NCBI GenBank assembly: GCA_029449245.1
Contig: JANATF010000002.1
Coordinates: 1,488,001-1,552,000, forward strand
Reading direction: 5' to 3'
Length of the DNA: 64,000 nucleotides
Source: Mortierella alpina
Taxonomy: Eukaryota > Mortierellomycota > Mortierellomycetes > Mortierellales > Mortierellaceae
The notes under the pieces were generated by a model that saw only the letters and a program-made list of their open reading frames with translations, searched no databases and was not told the DNA's origin. Every line of letters starts with the position of its first letter. Within the stretch, counting starts at the first letter, position 1. Below are positions 43,201 to 54,706 of this stretch, piece after piece. A program made the translations under genes and the position numbers.

Positions 43201-45588
43201 CATCAATTGAGAGTGTACCACGGGATTCAATTTCGGGGGTGACATAGCCTACGGGTTTGCCAATGGTTCTGCGACGAGCAGTTTGAACAGACTCGGTGAC
43301 ATCAAGGCTGAGATTAGACGGAGACCGAGTGCCGATTTGAGAATCATCCACGGGCGCCAGTTTTGCCCGGGATCCGTTAAGGCTGTTTGCATATGGCGAT
43401 TGCTGCAGCCTTTGCTGATTCTCGTGATGGCCACCAGCCTCGTCATATTGTTGGTTCTGTCGCTGGTGTTGTTCATTGCGGTACGAGTCTTGGTGCTCGC
43501 TGACGTGTTGCTGTTGTTGGTAGTGATGCTGATACGCAACGCGGTCAGGGTTTTGAGAATAGGCACCCTGCTCACTGTCATCCTGATGACGAGCAGAATC
43601 GGGGGTACCAGACTTGTGGATATATGGCGAAATTCTCCCGTTGGGATCATCATCCACGGGCAATGAGCTGCCATTATCGCGCGCATAATTTTGAGAGTTC
43701 ACTACAGAGGGCTCTCCCCATCTAATCTTGGCTAGAGTAGGCAAAAAAGTGGGATTGTGTCAGGCTTCTTTTCAAGGACCGAGAAACGTAAAGATCACCT
43801 AGTTTAGAACTGTTACTTACTGGTATCGAGCACATGGATTAGTCCTGGGTCTTCTGAGGCATTCAGATCCAGCTGTCCGCCTAGAATATAGATTTTGTCG
43901 CCAACATTGCACATGGCATGTTCTGTGCGCCGTGAGGGTGTTTCTGGTGTGTTTGAGGAAGTGATCCATTTGCGCTCTACATTGTATGTAGGAAAAAAGT
44001 ACTGTTAGAGTCGTAATTAAGTGCGTCTTTCCTACAGCCAGTTTGCGCGGGCTGCTTTTCTCACCATTGAACTTGAAGGCGCAGAAGTCCCCGAGGAGCT
44101 GATCCTCGTGGTTCATGCCTCCGTAGATGTACATGGTGTCGTCAATCACCGACACCGTGTGTCCTTGCCGACCTGAAGGAAGGGTGCCGAATGATGGGAT
44201 AGGTTCCCACTTGTTGACCTTGGGATCGTAGCACCAGATGTCGTTGTAGTAATACTGGTTATCTGCACCTCCAAAACTGAAATAGAGGCACGGGTAGAGT
44301 CAGCATCAGATCCTTAACCACACCACAACACTCTGACTTCAACGACAATGCCAAAAAAACTTTACATGTAAACCTTGCCCTCGTAAGCGGCCGCGCAGTG
44401 ACCAGCACGTGCAGGCGGCAACTCTGACTTCGGTTCCAGTTGCGTCCACGCTGGGCGCTTTCCATTCACTGTACGTAGCCAGGCCATGGCGGTGGTTAGT
44501 AGCAGTCTTTTGGCGCCCTTGCTAATTGACAATGCAGGAAGCATAGTAGTAGAGAGCACTTACAAGTCTTGAGATCGAATGAGGCAATATCATTCAGGAA
44601 ATATCCAGAGAGCTGTCCTCCGATGATGTACATCACTGTCCCGATAACACACGCTGCGTGCGAGTGGCGGGGCGGCGGAAGTAATGTTTGGATCATGGGC
44701 CTATTCCACTCTTTGCGGGCAGTGTGAAGCACGTAGAGAGCATCGGTGGTCTTGCCCTTGGCATCCTTGCCTCCGAAATCTGATCGATCCACGGGGAGAT
44801 GGAACGTTAATCCTCCGGTTCGCTCTCTGTGATTTTCCACACTCAGTACTCTGCATGATCAGTTTGTCGTCACTTACACATAACATATTGGCCCAGGGTC
44901 ACAGCGGTATGCCCTGTGAGGGCTGGTGGTCCATTGCCTCCGACGGGCAAGACTTGACAATGCAGGGATTCTACAACGGAGTGCAAATCAACGATTAGCA
45001 ACGGGCTCAGTGAGCTTCCGGTTGCAATCTCATAAAGCAAAGCAACTCCATTTACTGTTCCAAACAGAGCCCGCAGCACACGGGAGACGGATGAATGCTG
45101 TTCGTTTTCTAGTACTTACGGGTGTCAATGACATGTACATCCTTCTGTGCCGAGCCCTTGACAATGCCTCCAAAGACGTAGATGTCGGTCCCTGTGGTGA
45201 CAAACGAGGCTGTGTGGGCGAATCGCGGGAATGGGTTGGTGGACATGACCTGGCCCGAGGACCACGGCCCGGTCAGGTTGGCGGTCGAGGCTGACTGGTG
45301 GGTCGAGAAGGAAGTCGCCGAGTACTGGAGCTGCTGCTGGGACGAGTGCTGGAGCGAGTTCTTGCTGGAGTAGACGGACAGCCCACTTGGGTGCTGCTGG
45401 TGCTGCGAGTAGGGGCTGTGCCGGGAGTAGTCCGACTGGCTGTGGGTGATGCTGTTGTTGGTGCTACCATTGTCACGGAGGGTGGAGTTGCTGGGACGGG
45501 CCTGGTAGTGGGCGTTGTTGGTGGTGCTGCTCGCGCTGCTGGCGTCGTCCTTGTCCCGCTTGGACTTTTTGGAGAACAGGCCCGCCAT
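40229..45588 (-). CDS. Tea1-like kelch/coiled-coil cell-polarity protein, 1583 aa
   Basis: Seven exons, frame-consistent: 45588-45120, 44970-44878, 44779-44564, 44468-44366, 44276-44065, 43976-43821 and 43731-40229. A Ser/Gln-rich head of about 120 residues leads to six kelch blades (YVFGGI, YFGGKD, YIIGGQ, YIFGGA, YIYGGM, YILGGQ). A low-complexity Gln/His linker and about 750 residues of heptad coiled coil follow, then a Ser/Pro-rich tail. Fission-yeast Tea1 has this plan and marks cell ends via microtubule plus ends. The GAAG repeat at 45681-45710 lies in the leader. Confidence 0.9.
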
Positions 45589-46568
45589 GAAGAGTCGAGG
45601 GTGAGGAACGGATCAGGGTGCGCTCAAGGTTGGCAAGGGATGTCTAGGAGCTAAAGGAGCGAAAGGAGCATAGGGCAGATGGAAGGACGGAAGGAAGGAA
45701 GGAAGGAAGGTGTACTGACTCGGGATGGAGCGATGGTGAGAGGAAGAGAGGATGAGAGGATGAGGATGAGGATGAGGATGGAGGATCAAGCGGCGAGCAG
45801 GGGATGACACGAGCAGATGGATGCAGACCCAATAAAACGGCTTACGGCACGCTTCAACGGTGCTTGTCGCCCCTGAATTTGTTTGGTCCATCCGTCCGTC
45901 AATCACAACGCGGTGCCTGATCCAGCGTTCATTTCTGCACTTGGGCGCACAGCGAAGTCGCTCCTGTACCCTGTGCAAAAGCACTCCAGGCGGATCCACC
46001 TCACCCACACCGTCCTCGGACAATGAACTCCTTGTTATCGATCGTCTTCTGCATGCCGCTTAAGTACTTGTGCGATATTACTGATATTACGGCCACATCT
46101 CCTCAACGACGCTCTTGTCGGTCATACCGGTTAAAACATCACGCACATGCATACCAGCTGTCCCTCAACTTTGCGCGCCGCAAAATGGGACTTCACGGCA
46201 TCCGCGGTCATCCCACACCGGTTCATCCTTTCCACGAGGCAAACTCTGCCTTTTGAATGAACAATCACGCCCAAGGCTCCTCTATTCTTGCTCTACTCAG
46301 CCCAGAGCATCGATCTTCCATCACCTTTACTTCTACTCATGTCCTGAAGACTATTCTAAGCTGGTACATTGAACAGGGTACTGTACTTTGAAAACAGAAA
46401 GGAGAATATCGTTTGATCGGGGATTGAGAGCCCCCGCCCTGGTCAGATGTTTTCCAGGTCAGCGCAATTAACCTAACGCCGGCTTTTCCAAACTTTGAAA
46501 GCCCACACGAGTTTTTTTTTTTTTTCTTTTTTGGCCGGAAACGTCTGCAGTAGGACTACACGACAGAG
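45589..46568. other. Intergenic, upstream of the Tea1-like gene
   Basis: Contains a GGAA-type repeat (about 45681-45710), a GAGGAT repeat (about 45750-45785) and a T-rich run at about 46512-46527. No gene seen. Confidence 0.5.
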
Positions 46569-46793
46569 CTAACCCTTCTGACAGAAAGCTTCATGAAGAA
46601 GTGCACCGCAGAACTTTGTGAATTGAACCAATTCCTCAGCATCTTGTGCCACACAACCTTGCGCCTTGTGGTACGACAAATGGGCATCGTAACAGCAGCC
46701 TATTGTCGTCATATGATCGTTCGTGCACTGGCATATCCAGCGTGCCTCACTTCCGAGTATGGCCATCATCAACAGGAGGACAAGAAAGTACAT
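46569..46793 (-). CDS. Small secreted cysteine-rich protein, 74 aa
   Basis: Signal peptide (about residues 1-17), then cysteines at 21, 23, 33, 34, 47, 62 and 71: CxC-x9-CC-x12-C-x14-C-x8-C. The end, TKFCGALLHEAFC, closely resembles TKFCGAPLAGQALMC in the protein at 47692-47961, and WICQC resembles WMCTC in the one at 54707-54985. I take the three as one diverged family. Function unknown; an apoplastic or surface role is inferred from size and export. Confidence 0.65.
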   Translation of the reverse strand: MYFLVLLLMMAILGSEARWICQCTNDHMTTIGCCYDAHLSYHKAQGCVAQDAEELVQFTKFCGALLHEAFCQKG

Positions 46794-47342
46794 GTTTACA
46801 ACTGGGAGTCTTAGCGTTGTTAGGTCCGTTCATTGCAAAAACACGTAAACAGTGACCATTGCTACTGTATTACCGGCTCGCATCAAAGAAAAGTAGGGTC
46901 GATCTTGTCTCATAGGTCAAACGCGATGAAAAATAAAAACAAAAAAGCAAAAGCTTTTGGAAAGGGACCACGGTGAAAAAAAGAAAAAAAAAAAAAAGTT
47001 TTTATAAGGTCCCACGGCTTCTAGTCGGACGACATTTTTGATTTGGCAGCTAGGATTTTCAGGGTCGTCTCCTTTTGTTTTATTCCCGCTTTCCAGATTC
47101 TACTATTCTCCGTCAAGGTCTATCCCAGATACACCCCTTTCAAATGGTTTGGTGGGTCTACTTTCGGCATCAGAAGATGGCTCAATTCTGCTTAGCCGCC
47201 ATATTTACACGAAATACATCTCTACCTTGCACTATAGGTTAGGGCATTTTAGACAATTACACCGTGGTAGCGGTGACGAGGTGAAGTTGATGATGATGAC
47301 GGACGCAAAAAAAGTTAAATTGCGCCGGATGCACTGGCTGTG
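46794..47342. other. Intergenic with A-rich tracts
   Basis: A-rich stretches at 46930-47000 include GAAAAAAAGAAAAAAAAAAAAAG-type sequence. No gene seen. Confidence 0.5.
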
Positions 47343-47639
47343 CTAACCGTAGTGGGTATACAGTGAAGAGTGATGATGAGCCTTGTTGTCTGCAGCAGCA
47401 GCAGCAGCAGCATCAACAACAACAGCAGTTGATGAATCGAGAACTATGTTGTCGTTAGGGCAGTCCTGCATCTCCTCGTCGCCAGCCTCGTCAAGAGTGC
47501 CATCGCTGTTGCTCGTATCCGTATGTCGCCATGTGGAATCGACTTGCTCTTGCTTCACGTTGCCCATCCTATTGCTTGTGAGTGAGTGCGAGTGAGTTGA
47601 CTGTTGTTGTTCTTCTTCTTGGTGGTGGTCGGTTGACAT
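47343..47639 (-). CDS. Low-complexity hypothetical protein, 98 aa
   Basis: An ATG-started frame rich in Gln, His, Asp and Ser with a polyalanine run from a GCA repeat (about 47393-47412). No domain. It follows the hydrophobin-like gene by only 52 bp on the same strand, so it may be that gene's 3'UTR instead of a gene. Confidence 0.25.
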   Translation of the reverse strand: MSTDHHQEEEQQQSTHSHSLTSNRMGNVKQEQVDSTWRHTDTSNSDGTLDEAGDEEMQDCPNDNIVLDSSTAVVVDAAAAAAADNKAHHHSSLYTHYG

Positions 47640-47691
47640 GTCCTCGTATCACTGATACCTGTTTGCACTGTGTGTCACTAAGATTTGTCGA

Positions 47692-47961
47692 TTATACATC
47701 CTGGCACATCAATGCCTGCCCCGCTAGCGGAGCCCCACAGAACTTTGTCACACGAGCTTCGCCACATATTCTGGCCAAATCTGCACCATCCTTGGGAACC
47801 CTTGATGGTCTACTGCAGCTCAAGTTTCCACGTCCTAGCACAGTAGTATTACAGCACTGGGGGATGGAGTACCAAAGTCCCGATGGACATACTTTTGCAT
47901 CGGCAGTGCTGACCAGAACGGTTGCCAGGACAAAGGAAATGACGATCATCTTGGAGGCCAT
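47692..47961 (-). CDS. Secreted protein with class II hydrophobin-like cysteine pattern, 89 aa
   Basis: Signal peptide about 1-22. Cysteines at 25, 36, 37, 49, 66, 75 and 86: C-x10-CC-x11-C-x16-C-x8-C-x10-C, against the class II hydrophobin pattern C-x9/10-CC-x11-C-x16-C-x8/9-CC-x10-C. Side motifs also fit: VCPSGL at the start, CC.TTVLG, and GQALMCQ at the end. One cysteine of the second pair is missing (FC or CG for CC). Class II hydrophobins coat ascomycete surfaces; this gene would be an unexpected relative or a convergent fold. Confidence 0.6.
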   Translation of the reverse strand: MASKMIVISFVLATVLVSTADAKVCPSGLWYSIPQCCNTTVLGRGNLSCSRPSRVPKDGADLARICGEARVTKFCGAPLAGQALMCQDV

Positions 47962-48895
47962 ATTTCACTGTGGTTAATCTTGTAGCTGACTCTAGAGTAG
48001 GATCCTTGATTCAGGATATTATGCTATCATAGGCTATAAGAAAGTTCTTCGGATTGCTTTGAGGGTGCCGAGAGTGTTCATGCAAATATTAGGTCTTGAG
48101 GCGAGAACGTGGATAGAAGATTGGTTGCCTTGACCCCCATATATATTAAAAGAAAACCTGCACTAAACCTACGCGTTGAAACGATCGCATCACACTTTGA
48201 GCCGAACATAACTAAAAGGGACACCTACTACAACCAAAATCAAGGGCGAGCAAGAATCAAGGGCATAGAGTAGCTAGGAAGGACGGGCAAGGTATATCAA
48301 AGAAGGACTGGATAGCCGCTTTTGACAACGCGAACTGCTTGCCTAATGCCATTCTGGTGAGGACCTGACATATGTTACATATACGTAGGCTACATCCTTG
48401 AGTGCGCCGATGAGGGACTAGACGGTTGCTTCTGACACCGAGGACAAAGGAAGAGAAACGTAAGCAAATGTTCCAGTTGAACCAGACAGTGCCATCTGGA
48501 TGATGAGATACTAGACAAAGCCTTGCGTTCCTTCAATCGTATGGTTGATCTCGTCGCTAGTTCTGGGAGATGCATGCAAGACAGTCGGCACACAAGACAG
48601 GAAGCAAAGCTTCTACATAGCGCGTGGAAAATTGTCCCGCTCGCAGTGACCAATGGGCGTCATGCATGAGGTAGTCAGTTTCACTACTTTCAACTCCAAA
48701 AACTGAGAACGTTGGATGGTAGCACGCTCGTAAGGCCCGTCGATCCAAGAGGTTTCTGGCACCTGTTGCTCTTTTCTTGGCTGAGAAATATCGAAATGAA
48801 ATGCAGTTTTACGATTTTTTTTCAAGACTCTTCTAGACTCTGTGATGTACTACATAAAGGCACAGGTCGTACCATTGCTCTCTGACGTTCATGTT
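47962..48895. other. Intergenic, no gene seen
   Basis: Promoter side of the hydrophobin-like gene on the left and 3' flank of COQ8 on the right. Frames here show no conservation signs. Confidence 0.5.
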
Positions 48896-51477
48896 CTACA
48901 AGATCCCGCGTCCATCGTTTAGACCCCGTCGCTCATCGACCCGATCAGCTCGATACCGCCCAGTGATCTCCTTGAACATCTTTTTACACTCTACCCTTGC
49001 ACCCAGCTTGGAGCAAAGCAGGAACGCACCCGCCATCTTCCGGTGCATCGAGTACGTCTCATCAGGAGGAGGCGTCAATCTGTGTCTCAACATCGTCGGG
49101 ATCTGATCCTTCACCCGCTGCGTAATGGTCTGGTATGTAAAGTCGTACAAGTCCGGTGCAGAATCCTGGAAGGGCTCTGCAAGCGTCAGGAGCGAGTTGA
49201 TATGAGCCGTCTCCATTACGGGGGTCTCTTCGCCCGTCAGGAATCCCAATTCTCTCGAATACTTTAGGCACCCTTCGCGGTCTCCAGCAGCACCCGCCAA
49301 GATCGTCTTGAGGTACAGGGTCGTGAACCGCTGATCAAATCCACGAGTGGCTCCGAAATCCAGCAGCTCCAGCTTGGTGGTGGCGGGGTTGTACAAAAAG
49401 TTGGTCCAGTTGGGGTCCGTCTGCATGTACTGGAAATCGAACAATTCCCGCAAACAGAGACTCATAATACTGGTCCCAATCCGATCTCGCACAGTCTGAT
49501 CGCGAGTCTGCATGGCATGCATCATCGTCTCGCCTTGCATCCACTCCATCGTCAACACCATAGGTCCTGAAGCCTCTCGGACCAAACGTGGCACCTGGAA
49601 ATCGGGATCGCCCTTCAGCAGTCTTCCAAATTCCACGATACAGTCAGCTTCTCGAAGATAATCGGTCTCCCATCCTAGCTCGCGCTGTGCGACCTTGATG
49701 GTATTGTCAAGATACATGCCTCGTGGAAGGATGCTAGACATCAAGACCAGCGTTTTGAGATTGGCCAAATCAGAGTCGATCGAGGCAGCTACACCGGGGT
49801 ATTGGACCTTGACAGCAACGGGCATGCCAGTAGCGCGATGGATCGCCCGGTGAACCTGTCCGATCGACGCTGCTGCGACAGGGTGCATGTCAAATTCAGA
49901 GAATTCAGACTCCCAATTCGAGCCCATGGTCTGACTCATAACCTTGCGCATCTGACGCTCAGGCATGAAATTAGCGCTGTTCTGGACTCTGAGAAGTACC
50001 TCTTCCAGTTCTGGAGGAAGCATCTTGTTATCTATAGAGCCATGATTTCAGATATTAGCAAGGCTAAGGCTGATCGTGTTTCCTCGAATTTACCCGGTCC
50101 CATAGTCAAGATCAACCCGCCATTTCCTCGAATTAGTACTTTACCTTGAATGCTCAACATTTGTCCCAGCTTCAATGCTGCTCCACGCATCCTGGTAAGT
50201 TTGCTGACCAGCCTATCCATATTCGCGGGCGTCAAAAAGCTGGGCGACTCACTAGATCCTGTGCCACGTCCGACGGACCGCCGCACAGTCTCCGTGATTG
50301 CTCCAACGCCCAGTGATGCCGCAAGGCCTATTGACAAGTAAGAACTGAGTGAGCACGCTGATTCATTTCAAAAGTCCATGCAAAGCCCGAGTTTCAACAG
50401 ATGTTTACCTCCATAATGCAAGAGTCGGCTGACACGAGAAGTGGGCATGGCAGCTGCAGTCAGATTCTTCTTGATTTGCTCCGCCTTGACCTCTTCTTCC
50501 AAAGCTTGGCTGGGGGTCAATCGCGATGTTTGTGTAATTGAAGGCGAAGAGTTGACAGGTTCCACAGATGGATTGGGTATTGATGCTGATGATGCTGATA
50601 CTGGTGCCGATACCGCTGTCTGTGCTGCAACTGATGCTGCCGATGCTGAGTGGAATGACGGCGAGGAAACGTTTGTGGTCGTACGTTCCTTCAAGGCTGT
50701 TTCTTGGAAATCTGGCACCTTCTCCTGCATTTGGTTGTCGAATTCCTGCTCCAACGCCAGTCCATCGTCCTCATCCTCTAATGCTCCAGCCAAGGGCTCG
50801 TAAACCATCATTTTGGGACCCAGTCTTTCCTTCTGAGTCCACAGGTTCTCCATGTCTGCCATTCCGCTGTTCAGTCCCGTGGTATCCTCGGCAGGAAGCG
50901 CATCTAGCCATTTTGATTCCCTGAGCAGCGTCTCGAGGACATCCTTGTTTACTGGGACCTCCCGTGCACCTGAGATCGATGATGATTTCGAAGTTGAGAC
51001 CCTTGGTGACACTGGAGATGGTTGTGGTGTGGTATGGTGTAGAAGCGTGACTGGGTCAGATCGCTTGTATCCGTGAGCGGCCGGTGATGCCAGAAAGCTT
51101 GGATCCAGCAAGGAAGGTTCCTGATTTGACGAGGCGCTCCTGGACGTGGATAGTGGCGATGATGGCGACGACGATGGAGAGGATGCCGCTGTTGTTGCTT
51201 TGCTTGATCGGAGAGACGGTGCCGCAACAAAGAGTTGATCGATCCATGAATATGGCGACCCGTACTGTACTCCTGTCTGTGCAGTCGTCCCGCTATGAGC
51301 CTGCTGCGACGCCTCGGGTGCTGCTGCAGTGCCAGTGGCGCCGGGGCTCTTCTTCAAGAGACTTGAGGTGGCAGCATATGCTTTGAGTTGACGCAGCTCG
51401 AGGCCGAGGAATCGCCGCGAGACATTAGCACCCACGACTGCCAGGGCCTGAACATCCGCGAATCGACGAGCCGACAT
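48896..51477 (-). CDS. COQ8: COQ8/ADCK-type atypical kinase-ATPase for ubiquinone synthesis, 795 aa
   Basis: Mitochondrial UbiB-family protein supporting the coenzyme Q complex. Exons 51477-50409, 50327-50145 and 50031-48896. An Arg-rich presequence-like N terminus and about 300 residues of Ser/Ala-rich low complexity precede the core. Family marks are the KxGQ motif KLGQ (409-412), the Ala-rich loop AAAS (470-473), Lys492 in VAVKVQYPG, DPNWTNF and DFGAT. The long disordered insert before KxGQ is unusual compared with yeast Coq8. Confidence 0.93.
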
Positions 51478-52571
51478 TCTTGACCTAGACTTGAACCTTG
51501 CGTGATTAAGTGTTTGTGTTTATAGACTGAATTCACAACCGGAATCTTTAAAAAATGAAAAATGATATTTGTGACGTGGTAAGGAGCCGGGTGCGACGAG
51601 CGTTTTTATGGCATCATGGTCTCAAGGGTGTGTTGCGGTATAACTCGCCTCTCAACAAAGCACGTAACAGCAAACGACCATATTGCCGATATTCCGGCTG
51701 CGACAAGCTGGAAGGATGAGATATCAGCGACGCGGGACATGGGGAAGCCTTTAGGATGGAGTTCAAGAGGAACACTGATGTATAGTCATCGGTCCAGGTT
51801 GCCCGGGTAACGGGTAACGGGTATACTAAAGTGCGCGTTTTGAAATTTCGGTCATGACCAAAAATTGGATGGTGCTTGAGTGCAGTGCGACCTTTCTTGA
51901 AGTGAAAGACGAACCAAACACAACCCTCGAAAAGGTATTGGGTTGTGTTTGCATGTCATCTTGAAGTCCAAAAACGAGCCAGTATGTTGCCACTGGTGGT
52001 GTCCCACCCTCCCAGGCACACCGCTCCTGTGCCTGAGTCGACTCCGCCATGGTAGAGTTGGCGAGATAATTCTTCTTCCCACCCGCGTCCATCCCCTCTT
52101 TCTCAAACATCGCTACAGCAGGCCCTCGCCGTTTGCGGTGCCCATCCTCTCGCCTTCATTATTTTAACATTCTCACGCGCTTGCTCTCTCAGGAGAAAAG
52201 AGACAAAACTTTATCCGTCGCGTTGTAAATTCTAATATGTGTCACGGTGAATCTCTCTCTGCCCACCATTGCCAACACCCGAGCATCGCTCCACTAACCC
52301 ACCCATCTACCTCTAAGTTGCAGCTCGCGTGCGACAGACGGGAACGCCCGTACCCTTCTTGTAATCCAACACTGCCCTGGTCAATAAACACTCATTTCAC
52401 TCACTCAAAAGTCCTAGCATCTGCTTTTACAATTGGAGGTAAGGAAATATTTATTTCATCCTCCTATTCAGCTTTCAGACTCTGTCGTTTCCACCTCTCC
52501 TTCCTTCTCCTTGGCATCTTTTGTCTTGCGCATCTCAGTAGAGAGCTGGTTGACCGACAACCCGCAATGGA
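51478..52571. other. Intergenic, no gene seen
   Basis: Left part is the COQ8 promoter. No conserved frame. A C/T-rich stretch with short A/T blocks occurs at about 52140-52420. Confidence 0.5.
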
Positions 52572-52757
52572 TTATTCACAAATGCAGGAATATCGGTTTT
52601 CGTTATTGCCTCCGCACGTGCCACCCGCATATCCACATGTCATGCATAGAGTGCTGCAAGCTGCACTACACACAGTACCGATAAGGCAAACGTGCTCTGA
52701 ATAAACAGCTTGGACTAGGCTGGTAAGTACGAGCAGGAATGCAAGTGTCATCTTCAT
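52572..52757 (-). CDS. Defensin-like (CS-alpha-beta) secreted peptide, 61 aa
   Basis: Signal peptide about 1-20, mature peptide about 41 residues with eight cysteines at 24, 30, 34, 38, 41, 48, 58 and 60. The CS-alpha-beta signature is present: CxxxC (30-34), GxC (46-48) and CxC (58-60). Fungal defensin-like peptides of this build can be antimicrobial; activity here is not shown. The ATG at 52757 is the only one that gives a signal peptide. Confidence 0.65.
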   Translation of the reverse strand: MKMTLAFLLVLTSLVQAVYSEHVCLIGTVCSAACSTLCMTCGYAGGTCGGNNENRYSCICE

Positions 52758-53841
52758 ATTGAATATATTGTGCTTTGGAAGATTTTTCTGAAAGATATAA
52801 AAATTGGTGAGATTTAAAGCGCTACCGCTTATTCACATTGTTAGTCTTTCTCAACGGTTGGCCTTACGTGATGCGTGCTTAGTTTGTAAAGATCTTATGA
52901 GCGTTTGCCGCGAGTACTCTTGTAGGTGGCTGTGGGACTTGTGAGAGTTATGAAGTTCGTTGGCTGGCAGGATACCTTGGTGAGCGTGCAACGTCCTTTT
53001 ATATGTCAAACGATCGAAGTGAAAACGAATGACATGCATAGTAGACAAATCATGGGCACACAATTCAGCTCAGGAGAAACATCAATGGAAAACCAACACA
53101 AGGGGATGCCAAAAGCATCAAGGAGATGGAAAGTAACAAGAGGAGGGGCTCCAAATAGTAAAAAAAGGCCGAGATGCAAAAGTAACAGGAAGAGGGCCTC
53201 TAAAACCACCCGAGGGAGTGGAGAGAGAAAGAAAAAGAAGTGCGCCAAAAGGATCAAGGGGATGCAGAGGAAGAGAAAAAATATGGAGGCAAATCAAATT
53301 ATCAAAAAGGTCGAGATGCAAAAGTAACAGGGGGCGGGCTCTAAAAAGATCGCCAAAAGGATCAAGGGGATGCAGAGGAAGAGTGCAATAGTGTAGATCC
53401 GTTGCGCCCTAGGACTTACTGCAGGTAGCATAAGGAAGCATCCAACCAACGGCTGCCTCAGTGTTCAAGATGATACTCTGTCCTGACTTTTGAGCACAGA
53501 CACCAGGCCACACATTTGTGTAGATAGCACCAGCTCTGCTTCTTCAAAACGGCAGACGTTGTTAAATATCATATAACCCCACACACCCCGACCTCCTCTT
53601 GTGGTACGGGCGGGTGTGCAGCTCGTTGTCCAACGAGTTGCTGTTGAATTATCAAAAAGTCCGAGATGCAAAAGGCAAAAGTAACGGAAAGGGGGGCTCT
53701 AAAAAGATCCGAGGAGTGGAGAGGGAAAGAAAAAGAAGTGCGCTAAAAGGATCAAGGGGATGAAGAGGAATAGAAAAAATAGGAAGGCAAAAAGAAACGC
53801 GGACCTGGTGACATTCGCATAGGAACAACGGAACAACATTA
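52758..53841. repeat. Purine-rich dispersed/tandem repeat tract
   Basis: A unit built from CGAGATGCAAAAGTAACAGG, GGGCTCTAAAA, GAGAGAAAGAAAAAGAAGTG and GGATCAAGGGGATGCAGAGG occurs three times (about 53170-53290, 53312-53385 and 53662-53790). The middle copy has lost its centre and the last has a 6-bp duplication (AAGGCA). Between copies 2 and 3 lies about 260 bp of unrelated sequence. No gene; frames across it are repeat translations. Confidence 0.7.
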
Positions 53842-54268
53842 TTCATACACGCGGGTGTGTATCGTTACATACACACCCCCTGCCAAGTTGCATGCTATCC
53901 CCTTTAAACGTCCCCAACATGAAATCGTTGGCGACAAAGCCTTTTTGCTTCAAATCGCTCTGCCTGGTAGCAACAATAGATCCGTTGTTATTGCTCTATG
54001 CAGCTTGAAAAAATGGCTGCATTTGAAATACTCAAAGACTAGAAAAAGTGCTTTCAGTGTAAATAACGATCCTGATGAGCCTCAGCAAAAAAAAAAAGTT
54101 GCTGGTGTCGTGCGGAAGATCGTTCTCGTCGGGAGAATGCGTTTTGTAGTGACCTTTGTTAGTGAGATGCGTTGTCGGCAACGATTTGAAGTTGGGGGAG
54201 TTTACATGGGGCTAGCATGCACCTTGGCAGGGGGTGAGTATATAACGATACACACCCGTGTGTATGAA
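53842..54268. mobile_element. Non-autonomous DNA element with about 96-bp imperfect inverted ends
   Basis: Arms 53842-53937 and 54172-54268 are inverted repeats at roughly 85% by eye. They begin TTCATACACRCGGGTGTGTA, share CACCCCCTGCCAAG and GCATGCTA, and reach AAATCGTTG.CGACAA. The 234-bp centre has no transposase. An open frame running through it (from 53855) mostly translates the arms. It is not the same family as the MITEs at 1477 or 9127. Confidence 0.75.
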
Positions 54269-54706
54269 TGTTCTTCCATACGCGCTTTAGATAGCAGTTC
54301 AAAGTCTAGGCCGCTTGACTACATTAAAGAGGAATGAACCAATCACCTGCCCTTAGTGTAGGACATACTAGCATACCAAGTGGAGTCGTGTAGTTGGTGT
54401 GAAATGGAGTCCCCATCCAAGGCAATGGATTAGAACACAAGGCAGAGAGGTAGAGTGAGAGTGTGAGAGACTCGTTGAAGATCACCCGTCTCTGCTTTAA
54501 TATCCCCGCAGTCGGCATTGTCGATCCTTAACCTTCACCCTCATCTGAACATTTGCCTTGCTTTAGCTCATCTCAGGTCGGTAAAATGCTGGCTTGATGA
54601 TATCTTCTCGTCTTTTGCGTGTCCGCATACCGCCACAGTCCTAATATCGTATCATCCTCCGCGGTGTCATTGCCGATCTCTTTTCATCCACGACATAGCT
54701 CAAGTC

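Noticed and set aside
48390-48825. Minus-strand frames downstream of COQ8
   Set aside because: Short and mutually overlapping, without signal or conserved motif; they fall in the COQ8 3' flank.
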